Assembly (NCBI RefSeq): GCF_031199965.1
Contig: NZ_CP133605.1
Location: forward strand, 5,561,001 to 5,625,000
DNA length: 64,000 nucleotides
Reading direction: 5' to 3'
Source: Paenibacillus sp. D2_2
GTDB lineage: Bacteria; Bacillota; Bacilli; Paenibacillales; Paenibacillaceae
Shown here in pieces: positions 7,171-18,003 of the stretch (its first letter is position 1; each line of letters starts with the position of its first letter). The position numbers were made by a program, and so were the translations under genes. The notes below the pieces were generated by a model. It was not told the DNA's origin, searched no databases, and saw only the letters and a program-made list of their open reading frames with translations.

Positions 7171-9717
7171 ATGAGGTTAAAAATTATAGGTTTATTGATG
7201 GCGGTGCTGCTGTGCTTTAATTCTGCCATCTGCTTTGCCGATAGTGCAACAACAGCTACGAAGACTTCAGCCAACTTTACAGACTTAAAAGATCTGGATG
7301 CTGCAACAAAAGCCAAGTTCGACGCCATGATTAGCGCTGGGATTTTTGATGGCGTCAGCGATACGACATTCGGGCTCAAAGATGAAATGAACCGCGCCCA
7401 ATTCGCAAAGGTTGCAGCATTGCTTATGGGTCTTGAAGTCAATAAATATCTGAAGACGTCCAGTTTCAGCGACGTTAAAACGGATGATCGCGCCAACGGT
7501 TATGCGCTGCCCTACATTGAAGCACTCAAAAATGCCGGCATTACGGATGGCTATGGCGAAGGTAGATACAATCCGGCTGGCAAAGTAACCAAAGAGCAGC
7601 TGGCCACGTTCTTGGTCCGAGTGTTAGGCAAGGACGCGGAAGCAAAAACGAAGACTGGCAACGATAGTACGGTATCCAAATGGGCCCAGGGTTATGTCTC
7701 TCTGGCGTTGAAACTAAATATATTGTCTAATGGCGCGAACGGAAAGTTCGGCGGCCAGGCCAACGCAACCCGCGATCTACTCCTTCTAGGCGCATACGAA
7801 GCCAAACAACAGTACGTTCCGCTGGATAAGCCGTCGGAGAAGGAAACGCCTTCGGAAAAGGAAACACCTTCACCCGCTCCAACATACGTGCCAACTCCAG
7901 TGGTCATAACGCCGTCGAAGCTCGCAACACCTACAGCAAACCCTGCTAGCGGTGCGACAGTTGCCAACAACAGCACTGTAACCCTAAGCAGCACGACAAG
8001 CGGCTCAACGTTCTACTACACGACGGACGGATCGGTACCTACGACAAGCAGCACATCTGGCAGCAACGTAACGATTACAGGCGCGCCTAACGATACTGTA
8101 ACGGTTAAGGCCATCGCGGTTAAATCCGGTATGGTTGACAGTAACGTAGTAACGTTTACGTATACGCTCCAAGATCAAGTGGCAACACCTACAGCAAACC
8201 CTGCTAGCGGTGCGACAGTTGCCAACAACAGCACTGTAACCCTAAGCAGCACGACAAGCGGTGCTACGTTCTACTACACGACGGACGGATCGGTACCTAA
8301 GACAAGTAGCACATCTGGCAGCAACGTAACGATTACAGGCGCGCCTAACGATACTGTAACGGTTAAGGCCATCGCGGTTAAATCCGGTATGGTTGACAGT
8401 AACGTAGTAACGTTTACGTATACGCTCCAAGATCAAGTGGCAACACCTACAGCAAACCCTGCTAGCGGTGCGACAGTTGCCAACAACAGCACTGTAACCC
8501 TAAGCAGCACGACAAGCGGTGCTACGTTCTACTACACGACGGACGGATCGGTACCTAAGACAAGTAGCACATCTGGCAGCAACGTAACGATTACAGGCGC
8601 GCCTAACGATACTGTAACGGTTAAGGCCATCGCGGTTAAATCCGGTATGGCTGACAGTAGCGTAGTAACGTTTACCTACACGCTCCATAATCAAGTGGCA
8701 ACACCTACAGCAAACCCTACTAGCGGTGCGACAGTTGCCAACAACAGCATTGTAACCCTAAGCAGCACAACAAGCGACGCAACGTTCTACTACACGACGG
8801 ACGGATCGGTACCTACGACAAGCAGCACATCTGGCAGCAACGTAACGATTACAGGCGCGCCTAACGATACTATAACGGTTAAGGCCATCGCGGTTAAATC
8901 CGGTATGATCGACAGTAGCGTAGTAACGTTCACCTACACACTCCAAGATCAAGTGGCAACACCTACAGCAAATCCTGCTAGCGAAGCGATAGTTGCCAAC
9001 AACAGCATTGTAACCCTAAGCAGCACAACAAGCGACGCAACGTTCTACTACACGACGGACGGATCGGTACCTACGACAAGCAGCACATCTGGCAGCAACG
9101 TAACGATTACAGGCGCGCCTAACGATACTGTAACGGTTAAGGCCATCGCGGTTAAATCCGGTATGGCCGATAGTAGCGTAGTAACGTTTACCTATACACT
9201 CCAAGATCTAATGGCAGCAATTCAAGCAGTAAATGATGCAACATCCACTGATGATATGTTTGCCGCGTTACTGTCTCCGCATTTGAACCTCGATCATACG
9301 GATTTTACGTCATTGGAGGTTTATGAACGGGAAATCGTAGCCCAGTATCTCCTCGATAATAGAGGATCAGGCTATGCCGATCGGGACAGCATCTCGCAAA
9401 TATTCGTTAATATTATCGATATGATCTTAGATGATTGGAATGATATCGTCGCAGATGCAACTGCTCTTATAATTGGCTATGCTCCTGGAGATAGTATGAG
9501 TACCGTTACTCAAAATATTACCCTACCGACTATTGGTGCTTACAAAGGAGCTAACATTACTTGGACCTCTAGCGATCCCAATGTTATTTCTACCACTGGT
9601 CAAGTTACTCGTCCAGCACAAAATACATCAGTGTCTTTGACAGCTCTGCTTAGAAACAGATATGAGCATTTTCAAGTTGAGTTTTCTCTAGAAGTTATGG
9701 GAACTGCAAACCCGTAG
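7171..9717 (+). CDS. Secreted surface protein with SLH domains and five near-identical CHB_HEX_C-type repeats
   Basis: 848 residues. A signal peptide (residues 1-23, LLMAVLLCFNSAICFA) precedes SLH-like modules (about 30-215; FSDVKTDDRANGYALPYIEA, AGITDGYGEGRYNPAGKVTK) that bind secondary wall polymer. A Pro/Thr/Glu linker leads to five 86-residue repeats (251-680) with FYYTTDGSVPTTSST and VTVKAIAVKSGMVDS, the chitobiase/beta-hexosaminidase C-terminal domain pattern. The C-terminus (about 765-845) has ITLPTIGAYKGANITWTSSD, an atrophied bacterial Ig domain. AAGGGGA precedes the ATG. It is a cell-surface structural or adhesion protein and no enzyme domain is visible. Sole gene of the segment between sites B and C. 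Confidence 0.88.
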   Translation: MRLKIIGLLMAVLLCFNSAICFADSATTATKTSANFTDLKDLDAATKAKFDAMISAGIFDGVSDTTFGLKDEMNRAQFAKVAALLMGLEVNKYLKTSSFSDVKTDDRANGYALPYIEALKNAGITDGYGEGRYNPAGKVTKEQLATFLVRVLGKDAEAKTKTGNDSTVSKWAQGYVSLALKLNILSNGANGKFGGQANATRDLLLLGAYEAKQQYVPLDKPSEKETPSEKETPSPAPTYVPTPVVITPSKLATPTANPASGATVANNSTVTLSSTTSGSTFYYTTDGSVPTTSSTSGSNVTITGAPNDTVTVKAIAVKSGMVDSNVVTFTYTLQDQVATPTANPASGATVANNSTVTLSSTTSGATFYYTTDGSVPKTSSTSGSNVTITGAPNDTVTVKAIAVKSGMVDSNVVTFTYTLQDQVATPTANPASGATVANNSTVTLSSTTSGATFYYTTDGSVPKTSSTSGSNVTITGAPNDTVTVKAIAVKSGMADSSVVTFTYTLHNQVATPTANPTSGATVANNSIVTLSSTTSDATFYYTTDGSVPTTSSTSGSNVTITGAPNDTITVKAIAVKSGMIDSSVVTFTYTLQDQVATPTANPASEAIVANNSIVTLSSTTSDATFYYTTDGSVPTTSSTSGSNVTITGAPNDTVTVKAIAVKSGMADSSVVTFTYTLQDLMAAIQAVNDATSTDDMFAALLSPHLNLDHTDFTSLEVYEREIVAQYLLDNRGSGYADRDSISQIFVNIIDMILDDWNDIVADATALIIGYAPGDSMSTVTQNITLPTIGAYKGANITWTSSDPNVISTTGQVTRPAQNTSVSLTALLRNRYEHFQVEFSLEVMGTANP
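7921..9210 (+). repeat. Five tandem 258-bp coding repeats
   Basis: Units start at 7921, 8179, 8437, 8695 and 8953. Units 2 and 3 are identical over roughly their first 200 bases and differ only near the end, which indicates recent duplication or gene conversion. Unit length is a multiple of three, so copy number can change without breaking the frame. Assembly collapse or expansion is possible here. Confidence 0.95.
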
Positions 9718-9754
9718 ATCCATAATGGTTTTTAGTAAAATTCAAAGGGATTCA

Positions 9755-9787
9755 GCCCTTAGGAGAAATCCTAAGGGCCTTTTCTTT
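9755..9787 (+). terminator. Terminator after the SLH-repeat gene
   Basis: GCCCTTAGGA and TCCTAAGGGC form a perfect 10-base stem with a GAAA loop, followed by CTTTTCTTT. Strong rho-independent terminator, 38 bases past the stop. Confidence 0.92.
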
Positions 9788-9921
9788 GAGGAGATATCAA
9801 TGAGACAGCAGGTCATTTCAGATAATGATCATCATTACATCAAATAGGCTCCTATTATTAATGAGTTCGATCTATAGGTTTGATTGGGGTGACAGTGCCT
9901 AAGGACTGCGCCTGCCACGAA

Positions 9922-9970
9922 TTTCGCCCTACTTATGATACGGTTCACCGCAATGGCTAAAGGGCAAGTT
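9922..9970 (-). repeat. Site C: rlmH-3'-end-like attachment site
   Basis: The minus strand reads GGTGAACCGTATCATAAG-TAG (G-E-P-Y-H-K-stop) then GGCGAAAT. GAACCGTATCATAAGTAG fits the SCC consensus at 16 of 18 positions. The right half (CTAAAGGGCAA) is weaker. It separates the SLH-protein segment from the WYL/ABC-F segment. Confidence 0.8.
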
Positions 9971-9994
9971 AGAGTGGTTTCTTTGTTTTGTATT

Positions 9995-10923
9995 TCAAAA
10001 ATATGCTTTTATTGAATCATTGAGTCGTCTCTTCATTTCATTGCGCACATGCTCAGGTTCAATGCATTGGCATTTATCTCCGAAGCTCATTAGGATTCCG
10101 TAACCATAATCATCTTCAATAAAATCAAAATATGCATAGAATTTGCCATTACCGAGGGGAGTAATGTTCTCTTCTCCGCAATAATCCAATATCCGGTCGA
10201 GGATGGAATGGTCAAGCTGCAATTTTATTTTTTGCATTTTCCTGGACATGGTATCTGTAAACTCTGAAAAAGCCGGGGAACCTCACCCATGGTAAAACGG
10301 TCTTCTGTTCTCTCCATTTCAGATATGCGGGATAGCTTGAATACCCGAAATTGCTGTCGGTTCAAACAATACCCCTGCACGTACCAATGATTTTCTTTCA
10401 ATAATAGACGATGAGGTTCCAGGGTCCGCTTGACCTTGTCTCCTTTAGCGCTTAGATACATAAAAGACAGTATGCTGCAATTTTCCAAGGCTGTTCGAAT
10501 CACTTCAACTTTGGTCTGCAGATCATTGCTGCCTAGCCAAGCGGATAAGTCAAAAGAGATTTGGTTGGCTTTCAGCGTAATTTCATGCTGTTTATCCTCC
10601 GGGATAAAGCTCTTTACTTTGGCCAGGGTAGCAGTGGTTTCCTCACCGGATAATGTATTGGATATAAAGCCAAGCCCCATCAGCATAGCGGTAATGTCCT
10701 TGACCGTAAAAAAACCTTTTTCTATCTTATACTGATTCATGATCCCAATTCCCCCGCCTACACCGGAGCTGGTCACAATCGGGATACCTGCTTGATTAAT
10801 TGTTTCAATGTCACGATAAATGGTTCTAAGTGAAACTTCGAACAGCTCGGCCAGCTCTTTCCCGCCCATCTTCTCTCTTTGCAAGAGCAGCATAATGATA
10901 GCAATCATTCGTTCCAGCTTCAT
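9995..10923 (-). CDS. HTH/WYL-domain transcriptional regulator (YafY/DeoR type), one-base frameshift
   Basis: About 309 residues after repair. The N-terminal HTH_11/DeoR module reads IIMLLLQREKMGGKELAELF and SLRTIYRDIETINQAGIPI. The WYL ligand-binding domain reads NHWYVQGYCLNRQQFRVFKL. The C-terminal extension continues FSEFTDTMSRKMQKIKL. One C is missing near 10281 (TTCCCCGG for TTCCCCCGG). ATG 10923 is preferred because AGGGGGA precedes it. It is divergent from a flavin-type gene across a 97-base region holding a perfect CTGACA/TGTCAG dyad. A second regulator of the same family lies at 27947-28859. Ligand unknown. Confidence 0.85.
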
Positions 10924-10953
10924 AATCATCCCCCTGAAGTTTATGTACTATGA

Positions 10954-10972
10954 CTGACATACAAGCTGTCAG
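10954..10972. promoter_or_regulatory. Candidate operator of the WYL regulator
   Basis: A perfect dyad, CTGACA-TACAAGC-TGTCAG, lies midway between the divergent regulator and flavin-type genes. The half-site TGACA...TGTCA recurs in the operator candidate of the other WYL regulator at 27893-27918. Confidence 0.6.
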
Positions 10973-11020
10973 CGATACATTGCTATACTAAGTTTATCAA
11001 ATGCTAAGGAGGAAATATAA

Positions 11021-11455
11021 GTGGATTATAAGAACGAATTTTACCACATATTAGACAAGACCAACGAAATTGCTCTGGCAACAGCGGTAGCAGGTCTACC
11101 CAATGTAAGGATTGTCAACTTCTGCTATGATGCCAGCAAGCCGGGAATCCTGTATTTTGCGACGGACAGGGAGAATCAGAAGGTGGCTGAGTTTTCTCAA
11201 AATAACAATGTTGCCTTCACAACCGTCCCCTCTGACGGATCTTCCGTGCCGCATGCCCGCTCCAATCATGCAGTTGTACATAAGAGCAGGTACACCATAG
11301 AAGAGATCAAGGACCTGTTTTCCCAAAAAATTCCCGGATATGATGAGACGCTCGCAGCCATTGGCGACACATTGGATGTTTTTGAAATCCACATCAAGGA
11401 TGTTTTTGTCATCGTGGATTATGAGACTGCCGGAGTGGTTTCTTTTGAGGTATAG
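11021..11455 (+). CDS. Pyridoxamine 5'-phosphate oxidase-family protein
   Basis: 144 residues of the split-barrel FMN-binding type: YHILDKTNEIALATAVAGLP, RIVNFCYDASKPGILYFATD, QKVAEFSQNNNVAFTTVP and a C-terminal VFVIVDYETAGVVSFEV. Starts with GTG, preceded by AAGGAGG at 7 bases. Small members of this family are flavin or F420/haem-binding oxidoreductases with varied substrates, so a vitamin B6 role should not be assumed. Divergently paired with a WYL regulator, an arrangement common in Bacillales. Confidence 0.85.
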   Translation: MDYKNEFYHILDKTNEIALATAVAGLPNVRIVNFCYDASKPGILYFATDRENQKVAEFSQNNNVAFTTVPSDGSSVPHARSNHAVVHKSRYTIEEIKDLFSQKIPGYDETLAAIGDTLDVFEIHIKDVFVIVDYETAGVVSFEV

Positions 11456-11468
11456 CACTGCCAGAAAT

Positions 11469-11608
11469 TCAGCATTCGACGTTTGTTATCGCAGTGTATA
11501 CGGACTCAAAATAGAACTCTATTGCTTCGGAAACATCGGGACCACCAGCCTTTGATTGGATGATCTGATCATACTTAGCTTTTCTATAACGTTAAGAATG
11601 GAACTCAT
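11469..11608 (-). CDS. Possible small protein of about 46 residues, one-base frameshift
   Basis: AAGGGGAGG precedes an ATG at 11608. With one added A in the AAAA run near 11580 the frame reads MSSILNVIEKAKYDQIIQSK and then SEAIEFYFESVYTAI to a TGA. The good ribosome site and protein-like composition support a gene. The need for a repair and the lack of a recognised family keep confidence low. Confidence 0.35.
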
Positions 11609-11679
11609 ATGGTACCTCCCCTTGCAAATCGAATCAAATCCAAAATCTTGAATATATCATATTCTTAACCTAGTACAAA

Positions 11680-11707
11680 GACCCCTTTTTCGAGGGGTCT
11701 CCTTTTC
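11680..11707. terminator. Bidirectional terminator between ABC-F gene and small gene
   Basis: GACCCCT and AGGGGTC form a 7-base stem around TTTTCG, with T-rich tails on both strands. It ends the ABC-F gene reading leftward and could stop rightward transcription too. Confidence 0.75.
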
Positions 11708-11724
11708 AATAAGAAGGGTGTATT

Positions 11725-13463
11725 TTAAAGCAACTTAATCAGCTCTTCTAGCTCATCAACCAATACTTTTGCAGATTCAAAATCAGTATTTTTTAAAGCC
11801 AATTCTATTTTCATTTCAACTGCTTTTTTATTTTGTTCAGCTTCTAAATAGTCTTTATTAAAATGACTAGCATAAATCATCTGTCTAAATTTACGCATAC
11901 TCATTTTTCTTATCGTCTTATCGTCGATGATTAAAACATAATCCATACCATTTACAACAGAATAGAAATCATGTGAAATCATGAGAATCGCACCTTTATA
12001 GTCTTCAATGGCTTTCTCCAATGCGATTTGTGAATAGGTATCTAAATGGCTTGTCGGTTCATCTAGAAGCAATACGTTTGCTTTACTGGCAGCAACTTTG
12101 GCCAATTGAAGCGTATTTTTTTCTCCACCAGATAGAGATTCTATCTTCTGATTAACGATTTCTCCTTCAAACCCATAGCCAGAAATATACGATCTAATCT
12201 CATCATACGTTTTAAACCCAGCATCGATGAATTCTTCGAGTATTGTATTAGAATCCTTTAGCATTTCGCCTTGAATCTGAGATAAATAAGCCACTTTAAC
12301 ATCAGCATTTATTTCAATTGAATCCTGATTGTTTTTATAGATATCTCGGAGTAAAGTCGTTTTCCGGTACCATTTGAACCAATAATGGCTACTTTATCCG
12401 TAGATTTTATCTCAAAGTTAACATGGTCTAGCAGCAGCTCATCAAAGGCAACACGATAATTATTAACATTTACAACAACGGTATCTTCCATTTCATGATC
12501 CATATCAAAACGAATATTCGGTTGCTTCATATCAACAAATGGCGCTTTAATTCTACGTGCTTCCAATCTTTCTTGAAACTTAACTCTGGCTTTTAGTGCT
12601 CTCCCTCTAGATGCATCTGCATCAACAGTCGCGATAGCTCTAAGATTATCAATGATGTTATCGTATCTCTCAATTTCTTCTTGTTCAGCGACTGCGATTT
12701 CTTGCAACTCAATTTTAGTCTGAAGTAATGAGAAGTTATAATCAATATATCGCCCTTCAAACTCTTGGATCTCTTTATTTTCAAGGTGTATAATTTTGTT
12801 GAAACAATGATTCAATAGATATCGGTTGTGCGTAACAACTAGCAGCATTCCTTTGTGAGAATTAATAAGATCTCTTAGCGCATTTAGGTTTTCAAAATCT
12901 AAAAATACATCAGGTTCGTCCATAATCATTAAGTCTGGACTACTAAGCATTTCCTTCATCACTTGAATAAGTTTGAATTCCCCACCACTCAGATCGGATA
13001 CCCTAACATCTTTTAAATTCATGAGGTTTGCTAGATTTAGTTTCTTATTAATTTTGCTCTCAAAATCATCCCCACCGATTGAATCAAATGCGTCTAAAGC
13101 TAATTGATACTTTTCTAATAATGAATCAATATCCGATGATGTTTCCATCTCTGTACAAATAGATGTTATTTCATTTTGTATCTTAATAAATTCTTCCGCT
13201 ATATATTCAAAAACTGTTGTTTCTTTCGTTTTATCTTGTTGGGGGAATTGACTTACATGCCCAATTTTGCAATTCGGGTCAACTTCTAATTTGCCCTCGA
13301 ACAAATATCTTTCTGGATCCATCAGTATATCTATTAATGTACTTTTCCCATTGCCACTCGTTCCTATAAAAGCGCAATGTTGTGCCTCTTCAAGCGTAAA
13401 TGAAATGTTTTTATATAGTTCTTTTTGCGGGAATGAGTAAGATAATTTATCAACCTTTATCAC
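11725..13463 (-). CDS. ABC-F family ATPase (ribosome-protection type), one-base frameshift
   Basis: About 579 residues with two ABC domains and no membrane segment. Domain 1 has Walker A GTSGNGKST, LSGGE and IMDEPDVFLD. A charged linker (about 250-330; RAIATVDADASRGRALKARV) joins it to domain 2, with GSNGTGKTTLLRD (after repair), SLSGGEKNTLQLAKV and LLLDEPTSHLD. A short charged C-terminal tail follows. One A is missing in the second Walker A near 12361. GTG 13463 is chosen for AAGGAAGG 7 bases upstream. Some ABC-F proteins displace ribosome-bound antibiotics (Vga, Lsa, VmlR); others regulate translation. Which applies cannot be read here. AT-rich compared with its neighbours, suggesting transfer. 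Confidence 0.87.
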
Positions 13464-13650
13464 AGTATTACCTTCCTTTCTAACTAAAATAGTGACTATT
13501 ATTAGGTGTATTACAAAATATAGATTTTGAGTGTAACACTGTTTACAACCAACTTCAAACCATTTGAATCCCATCGCTTGGAGTATCGGTAAAAAGTTCC
13601 ACACTGCCTCCTGACAAATAGCCTAGCTGTTCCATTTCTTTCGAGTTGTA

Positions 13651-13697
13651 TTGCCGCTACTTATGATACGGTTCAGCTTAACGGGGGCATCGGCGAT
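13651..13697 (-). repeat. Site D: rlmH-3'-end-like attachment site
   Basis: The minus strand reads GCTGAACCGTATCATAAG-TAG (A-E-P-Y-H-K-stop). The right side, GCTTAACGGGGGCATCGGCG, is shared almost exactly with sites E and F, defining a second class of site. The outer arms GCCG/CGGC pair less well than in F. Confidence 0.75.
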
Positions 13698-13746
13698 AAT
13701 TAAGAAAGGAGCAGCCAAGGATGCTCCTCATTCAATCACTTATTTA

Positions 13747-16700
13747 TCACCTAGCTTTATCCCCGCTATTCAACCTGTTATGTACATGAAAAGTTACCTT
13801 TGTCCCTGTACCTAACGTACTTGTGATATGAAGTCCTGTTCCGAAGTGCCGTTTTAATCGCTGATCCGTATTAATCAATCCGACCCCTGAACGACTATCT
13901 GCTTTTCTTTCAAATATTCGTTGCAATTGAGCCTCGTCTATTCCGTCCCCATCGTCTTCAACGGTTATCTCTGCATGCGTCTTATAGACAAGAATCCGAA
14001 TTAGAATCGTTCCTCCACGATTACGCTTCATTATGCCATGTCTTATCGCATTTTCAACGAGAGGCTGGATCGTAAGAAATGGGACTTTTATGTCCCCGCA
14101 GCCATCTATCTCCCAAATAACCTGTAACCTTTCTTCAAACCGAGCCTTTTCAATATATAGATAAGAACGCACTAGACTTAACTCCTCTTCGATCGGAACA
14201 AGCCTATCCATATTTTGGAATTTAAATTTATTCCTCAAAAAATTGCTGAATTCATCGAGCAAATTACGCATCTTATCCAAATCAATATCGCTTAAAGCTA
14301 CTACAGCATTCAACGCATTAAATATAAAATGAGGCTGGATTTGCGCTTGCAGCCATGCAGCTTCTAATCGCAGTTGTTCCCGAACGGATCGTTTAATCGT
14401 AGTTAACGCCTCGATCCGCGATTTTATTTCTATTGCTTCCACTGGCTTCGTCACATAATCGTTTGCCCCCGCTATAAAACCGCTCTGAATATCTTTCGGT
14501 TGACTTCTTGCGGTAAGGAGCAATACAGGGAGCTCCGTAAGTGTAAACCGCTCACGAATCATTCGTGTCAGCTCATAACCGGACATTCGCGGCATCATGA
14601 TATCGGAGATGACCAGATCCCATTCCTTTGTATCTAGTACAGCCAACGCTTCTTTACCGCTCGTTACCATCATTACCTCATATTCGTCCGGTGGTAGTAT
14701 GGCTTCAAGCACTTGAAGATTGATAGGGTCATCATCAACAATTAATAGGATCGGACGGTCACGATTCATTTCTAATAAAGTTGTTGGTTTCGCAGCCATC
14801 GGGATATCTGCCTTTTCCGCTTTTATCGAAACATTTTCTTGAATCGGCTTGAATTGTAATGGTAAAGAATCAAATGAGTTCGTCACATCATTCTCTTCCA
14901 CCACTTTCAAGTCTGCTAGCTCTAATGAAAATGTAAATGTTGAACCTTCTCCTAAAGCAGAAGACACATCTAACGTACCCCATGAAGCTCAACTAGTTGC
15001 TTGCTTATGCTTAAACCTAACCCAAAGCCGCCTTCAATCATGGTCACACTCGTACTGCCTTGCTCATACGGACGGAATAAGCGCTTAAGCATGTGCTCAT
15101 CCATTCCGATCCCCGTATCAGCAATCACAATATACGCTCTTCCGTCTTTGGCAAAAGCTTGAATCGAAATTGTCCCTTCATTCGTATATTTCACAGCATT
15201 ATGAAGTAGATTGAACACGATTTGGATCACTCGATTCTCATCCGCAATTACTGGGGAAAATCTTCGGAAATCTGATTTGCAATTTGGACAGACTTTACTT
15301 CTGCATTAAATTGCAGCATATCCATTACTCCGGTCACGATCGGCTGAATAAATATGACTTTTTTCTGTAGACGCGGATTGCCTTCCTGTAAGCTCATTAC
15401 ATCAATTAAGTCGTTTAATATCCATGTCAGCCGACGTCCTACAGATAAGACCGTTTCAAGCTCCTTGATGCTCCGTTCCTGCAATAAATGCTGCTCCCTT
15501 TGTAAAACAGATTGTGACATGTTAAGAATGCTATGCAGCGGATTTTTAAATTCATGCGAAGTGTTTGCCAGAAATTGATCCTTATGATCATTCATTCTTT
15601 GCAAGGTTGCAGCAAGCTCTTTGGTGTTCGCATGCATGATAAAGTAACCCTTAAACCATTCAGAGGCTAAACACCCCATCGCAATAATCATATCGAACGG
15701 ATAGTAGACAAGACTCAAACCGCTATCCAACAAGATTAACGACCAAAGACAATGGTTCATCATCGCAAGAAAAGAGAAAAGCAGTAAAAGATTGCTCTTT
15801 AAATCTTTGATTACTTTTTTAAACATTGTAATCAGCGTAATAACTCCAGCAGTACCAAGTAATAGATAATAAACCGGAAAGAGCATAATCACTTGAGTTG
15901 GATCTAAAAACAAAGTGATGCCAGCAGTCCCTAGATTCATTACTTTATAGACAGGGTACATCCTACGCCAATATGGAAGCTCGCGATGATTCGTACACTG
16001 GAGCAAAGCATAGGCTGCAATAACGAAAGCAATATTAGCCACCCTGAAATCCCAATTAACCCCAATGTAGTATAATTGATGGAACAACTTCTCATCCGTA
16101 CTAAAGACACTCATGATCGTTACACATAATGCAAGCAAACTGAAATAAAGCAGCTTCTTTTCCTTATTTCCTAGCAAATACAAAATAAGCGCATAGACAG
16201 CATGCATAATAAATATAATCGCTGCCAAAAATTGCATAAAAGTGGAAGCTTTCGTCTCTTTGGCAATGGCTTCTTTTGAACCAAATTTAACGGATCGAAC
16301 AATGCCCCCGCTTCGACTATCCACATAATTTGCCGCCTGAATGACGAGTTCGATTACACCGTTGTCATCTGCTGTAAAGGTTGTAGAATAAGGTAAGTCC
16401 TTCGAAATATATTCATCCTTTGTTGTCGCTACCTGTCCGGATTTAGTAAGCAATCGACCGTTTACATATAATTCTGATGCAGTGCGTACGCTGGGTACAC
16501 GAATACTATAATTAAGGTGCTTTGCTGGGTCTACATAAAGACGCAAACGATAAGAGCCATACCCGTATGGAGATGGCTTGTCAGCATGCAAAGCTTCACT
16601 CCATCCTCCCGGTACCTGAATATGCCTTGGCGCATTATCGCCTAACAATTGTTGCCGACTACCATCTATCAACCATTGCGAAGGATAAAACTCCCATTCG

Positions 16701-16900
16701 CCATCAAGTAAGAGAATGCTGCCATCTTCTGCATTCCAATTACGCAAATCGGATTGCCCATTATAAATTGACGCCTGTTTGGGAACATGAAACGATTCCA
16801 TCCACAAAATGCGCAAACCGGTTAAAACAACTAATATGGAGACTAGCAATAATATAATATAGCTCTTTTTCATTTGATATTTAGATGAGTGCGTTTCCAA
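13747..16900 (-). CDS. Hybrid sensor kinase with two kinase modules and a receiver, two one-base frameshifts
   Basis: About 1051 residues after restoring one C near 15253 and one G near 14985. Order: N-terminal membrane anchor (13-32), extracellular jelly-roll sensor (about 50-200; LDGEWEFYPSQW, YSIRVPSVRTASELYVNGR), seven membrane segments (about 220-410; 7TMR-DISM type), HisKA with SHEFKNPLH (His449), HATPase (NAVKYTNEGT, DTGIGM), receiver (IVDDDPINLQVL, ISDIMMPRMSG), then a LytS-type kinase (IQPHFIFNALNAV) with its own HATPase (PLVENAIRHGI). Probably senses a sugar or wall fragment at the membrane. Paralogue of the core protein at 44671-47760, but no response-regulator gene is adjacent. 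Sole gene between sites D and E. Confidence 0.87.
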
Positions 16901-17307
16901 GAAGTATTTCTCCCCTAGTCATTTTCTTCTAAGACATTTAAATAAGTACTTACTGTCCATAATTTATCACAGTTAATATAGCAGAGAAACGGACGATAGA
17001 GATATCTTTATGTCTATTATATAGAATTGCCTACTTGGAATTTCGCGAGCTTGTTGTTCAAAGGTAATTTCTAGGTGCCGTCAAGCCGAGGGCCTCGAGC
17101 ACGCAAGCGAGCCTCCCGGAAACCGTACTGTACACTCCTTTTCACTACTAATGAAGTTCCTTATCGATTATATGTTGTGACTTCCTTTGTACAACACCCA
17201 TCCGAGCATAGATATGAAGAGCGACAGCCTTACAATCTCTCCTGCATCACTCACTACAGCTGTTATGATAAGAATAACCACACACCTTGGGGGATTAAGC
17301 CAATTAA
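16901..17307. other. Non-coding region upstream of the hybrid kinase
   Basis: No supported gene or RNA. It should hold the kinase promoter, read leftward, and cassette-end sequence before site E. Short open frames here lack ribosome sites and family resemblance. Confidence 0.4.
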
Positions 17308-17355
17308 TTCGCCCTATTTATGATAAGGTTCAGCTTAACGGGGGCATCGGCAAAA
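17308..17355 (-). repeat. Site E: rlmH-3'-end-like attachment site
   Basis: The minus strand reads GCTGAACCTTATCATAAA-TAG (A-E-P-Y-H-K-stop) then GGCGAATT; 16 of 18 positions fit the SCC consensus. The right side, CAGCTTAACGGGGGCATCGG, matches sites D and F. Confidence 0.8.
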
Positions 17356-17423
17356 AAAGCGATTATTCCCTTTTAATAGTGGAGTTATCTTTGGGCTTGA
17401 AAATTTTAAATCAACCTTCTATA

Positions 17424-17445
17424 ATTTGCTTAAAGCAAACAAATT
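17424..17445. promoter_or_regulatory. MarR operator in the promoter of the marR-type gene
   Basis: TTTGCTTAAAGCAAA is a perfect 15-base palindrome inside a 22-base block that recurs at 18004-18025 before the MFS gene with only two differences. The repeat in both promoters of the pair supports autoregulation and control of the pump. Confidence 0.75.
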
Positions 17446-17464
17446 ATTGGAGGGAGTACAATCA

Positions 17465-17962
17465 ATGAATGCAAATAAAGAAATGATGAAAGAATTGGCT
17501 TTGACTATGTTGACTGTTGCTCATGAAATTAAAGATCTGCAGTCCAGAGGGATCGATCAGGTAACGGCTCTCATCTTGGATTATTGTCATACGCACGAGG
17601 CAGTTCGTGCCTCCGACATCGCAGCCGTCCTTGAAGTAAACCCGTCCTCCATTACCCGTCGAATTCAAGCCTTGGAGCAAGACGGGGTCATTCGTTTGAC
17701 CAAAGACCCTGCCGATCAACGCTCCGTTCTTATTAGCGTTACGAGCGATGGCAAGCGGCTATTAGATACTTTGACTGAACAGGCTACTCATTTATTCTCC
17801 TCAATAATCGGTCATTGGGACGCGGATGATATCCAAGATATAACGAATTTAATGTCCAGATTCTCAAATGAGCTAACAAGCTGGAAGGCGAAATACCCCA
17901 TAAGCGATAAAAAAGCCCATCGCAGAAAAATAATCCAATCCTGGAAAACGGAAAAGCCGTAA
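17465..17962 (+). CDS. MarR-family transcriptional regulator
   Basis: 165 residues. The winged helix-turn-helix includes VRASDIAAVLEVNPSSITRR and the wing DQRSVLISVTSDGKRLL, characteristic of MarR. Flanking helices form the dimer interface. The ATG at 17465 has GGAGGGAG 8 bases upstream; a longer frame from 17426 would lack one and run through the operator. Followed by an MFS drug exporter, with near-identical operator blocks in front of both genes, so it likely represses both until a toxic ligand binds. Confidence 0.9.
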   Translation: MNANKEMMKELALTMLTVAHEIKDLQSRGIDQVTALILDYCHTHEAVRASDIAAVLEVNPSSITRRIQALEQDGVIRLTKDPADQRSVLISVTSDGKRLLDTLTEQATHLFSSIIGHWDADDIQDITNLMSRFSNELTSWKAKYPISDKKAHRRKIIQSWKTEKP

Positions 17963-18003
17963 TTAAGTAAATGAACAGGCTCTGCCTGATTCTTTACACT
18001 TAT

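Noticed and set aside
8242..9204. Four similar minus-strand frames of 62-64 codons
   Set aside because: They are shadows of the repeated coding units, without ribosome sites.
7921..9210. Regular repeats that might be a CRISPR array
   Set aside because: Units are 258 bases, contiguous and in frame within one gene; there are no spacers and no cas genes.
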